Below, one piece after another: positions 6,393 through 7,088 of a DNA stretch of 7,088 nt; positions within the stretch are counted from its first letter, which is position 1; every line of letters begins with the position of its first letter. The notes beneath the pieces were generated by a model, which was given only the letters and a program-made list of their open reading frames with translations, did no database searches and had not been told where the DNA came from. A program made the position numbers and the translations under genes. Source of the stretch: Acidobacteriaceae bacterium. GTDB taxonomy: Bacteria > Acidobacteriota > Terriglobia > Terriglobales > Acidobacteriaceae. The stretch is taken from NCBI GenBank assembly GCA_003154055.1, contig PMCH01000085.1, positions 1-7,088 on the forward strand. Reading direction: 5' to 3'.

Positions 6393-6500
6393 CAGCATGT
6401 GCATCACTTCAGAAAAGGGAAAGAATGAAACCACATCCGGGTGGGAACGCGAATCCCTGCATACATCTCAAGTTGATATCGCCCCTTCTGCCCGCTTCGC

Positions 6501-6529
6501 TTGCTAGGAACCGCCGCAGACGAAATAAT
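6501..6529 (+). promoter_or_regulatory. sigma-70-type promoter candidate for the response regulator, giving a near-leaderless mRNA
   Basis: TTGCTA (6501-6506, 4 of 6) and AATAAT (6524-6529, 5 of 6) are separated by exactly 17 nt. The expected start is near 6536, only about 8 nt before ATG 6544. This fits the absence of a Shine-Dalgarno ahead of that gene. Confidence 0.42.
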
Positions 6530-6543
6530 AGCAGTTTGCCTCT

Positions 6544-7088
6544 ATGACCCAGGAACGCGTACTGATCGTCGAAGACGAGGAAAATGAACGCACCGGGCTG
6601 GCCGAACTAGTCTCCAGCTGGGGCTACCGCACCGATACCGCGGCGGACGGACTTGAAGCACTGGAAAAAGTTGCCACCTTCTCTCCTGCCATCGTGGTCA
6701 CGGACGTGAAGATGCCCCGCATGGGCGGCATCGAACTGGCGGAGCGACTCGCCGACCTCTCCACTTCGGTGGCGGTCGTGATGGTGACCGCGCAAAAGAC
6801 CACCGAGACCGCTTTTCATGCCGGACGCCTCGGCGTCCAGGACTACATTGAGAAGCCGATTGACTTCCGGCGCCTGCGCTCCATTCTCACCAACATCGCG
6901 GAGATACTCCACGCGCGCACCGAAAATGAATCCTTGCGCCGCAGTCTCCGCGACAAAGGCGCGCTCGGACGCCTGGTGGGTTCCTCCCCAAAAATGCTGG
7001 AGATATTCCACCTCATTGAGATGGTCGCCCCCAGCACCGCATCCGTGCTGATTACCGGCGCCTCCGGCACGGGCAAGGAACTGGTCGC
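6544..7088 (+). CDS. NtrC-type sigma-54-dependent response regulator, 3' end cut by window edge
   Basis: A transcription activator that, once phosphorylated, should use ATP hydrolysis to open sigma-54 promoters. 181 residues are visible. The receiver domain (about 5-118) has the acidic pair Glu10/Asp11, phosphoacceptor Asp54 in VVTDVKMPRMGG, Thr82 and Lys104 (in YIEKPID), all intact. A helical linker (about 119-140) follows, then the start of the AAA+ domain: LVGSSPKMLEIFHLI, VLITGASGTGKELV. The Walker A is GASGTGKE where most relatives have GESGTGKE. The rest of the AAA+ domain, the GAFTGA loop and the DNA-binding domain lie outside. An in-frame TAG at 6529-6531 with no start codon between fixes ATG 6544 as the earliest start. 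It is divergent from the OmpA-like gene. The cognate kinase is not known; the kinase at the left end is one candidate among many. Confidence 0.95.
   Translation, partial: MTQERVLIVEDEENERTGLAELVSSWGYRTDTAADGLEALEKVATFSPAIVVTDVKMPRMGGIELAERLADLSTSVAVVMVTAQKTTETAFHAGRLGVQDYIEKPIDFRRLRSILTNIAEILHARTENESLRRSLRDKGALGRLVGSSPKMLEIFHLIEMVAPSTASVLITGASGTGKELV

Noticed and set aside
6607..7011. Minus-strand open frame inside the response regulator
   Set aside because: It is antisense to conserved receiver residues and has no support of its own.
1..7088. CRISPR array, tRNA/rRNA, transposase, defence or toxin-antitoxin system
   Set aside because: No regularly spaced repeats, cloverleaf, IS ends or matching protein families were seen. 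The window reads as ordinary regulatory and envelope genes.

Overview
The window looks like chromosomal DNA from a GC-rich, diderm bacterium. The protein styles (a glycine-zipper lipoprotein of the 'AGT-VTIRL ... GKGALIG' type, an Asp-box/BNR repeat secreted protein, and an OmpA-type porin with Ig-like inserts) most resemble Acidobacteriota, class Terriglobia. That assignment rests on recollection of family style, not on a search. I see no mobile element, CRISPR array, tRNA or rRNA.

Layout, left to right. (1) A PAS-PAS histidine kinase on the minus strand runs off the left edge; it has all the expected kinase boxes and a cysteine-rich first PAS domain. (2) A minus-strand glycine-zipper lipoprotein gene is broken by one missing base; a good -24/-12 (sigma-54) promoter candidate precedes it and a strong terminator follows it. 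(3) A minus-strand secreted protein of about 660 residues carries 12 to 13 Asp-box (BNR/sortilin-like) repeats, followed by its own terminator. (4) A minus-strand OmpA-family outer-membrane protein has the order beta-barrel, two Ig-like domains, polyproline linker, OmpA C-terminal domain, again with its own terminator. (5) After a divergent intergenic region, a plus-strand NtrC-type response regulator (receiver plus the start of the sigma-54 AAA+ domain) runs off the right edge.

The three middle genes are all envelope or export proteins. They are co-oriented, but each has its own rho-independent terminator, so they are probably transcribed separately rather than as an operon. The two regulators at the ends are partial and face outward. 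Whether they form a pair, or control the envelope genes, cannot be decided here. The best regulatory lead is the sigma-54 promoter candidate before the lipoprotein gene, in the same neighbourhood as a sigma-54 activator. I do not see a clearly new biological system; the most useful oddities are the frameshift, the regulatory palindromes and the cysteine cluster in the kinase.
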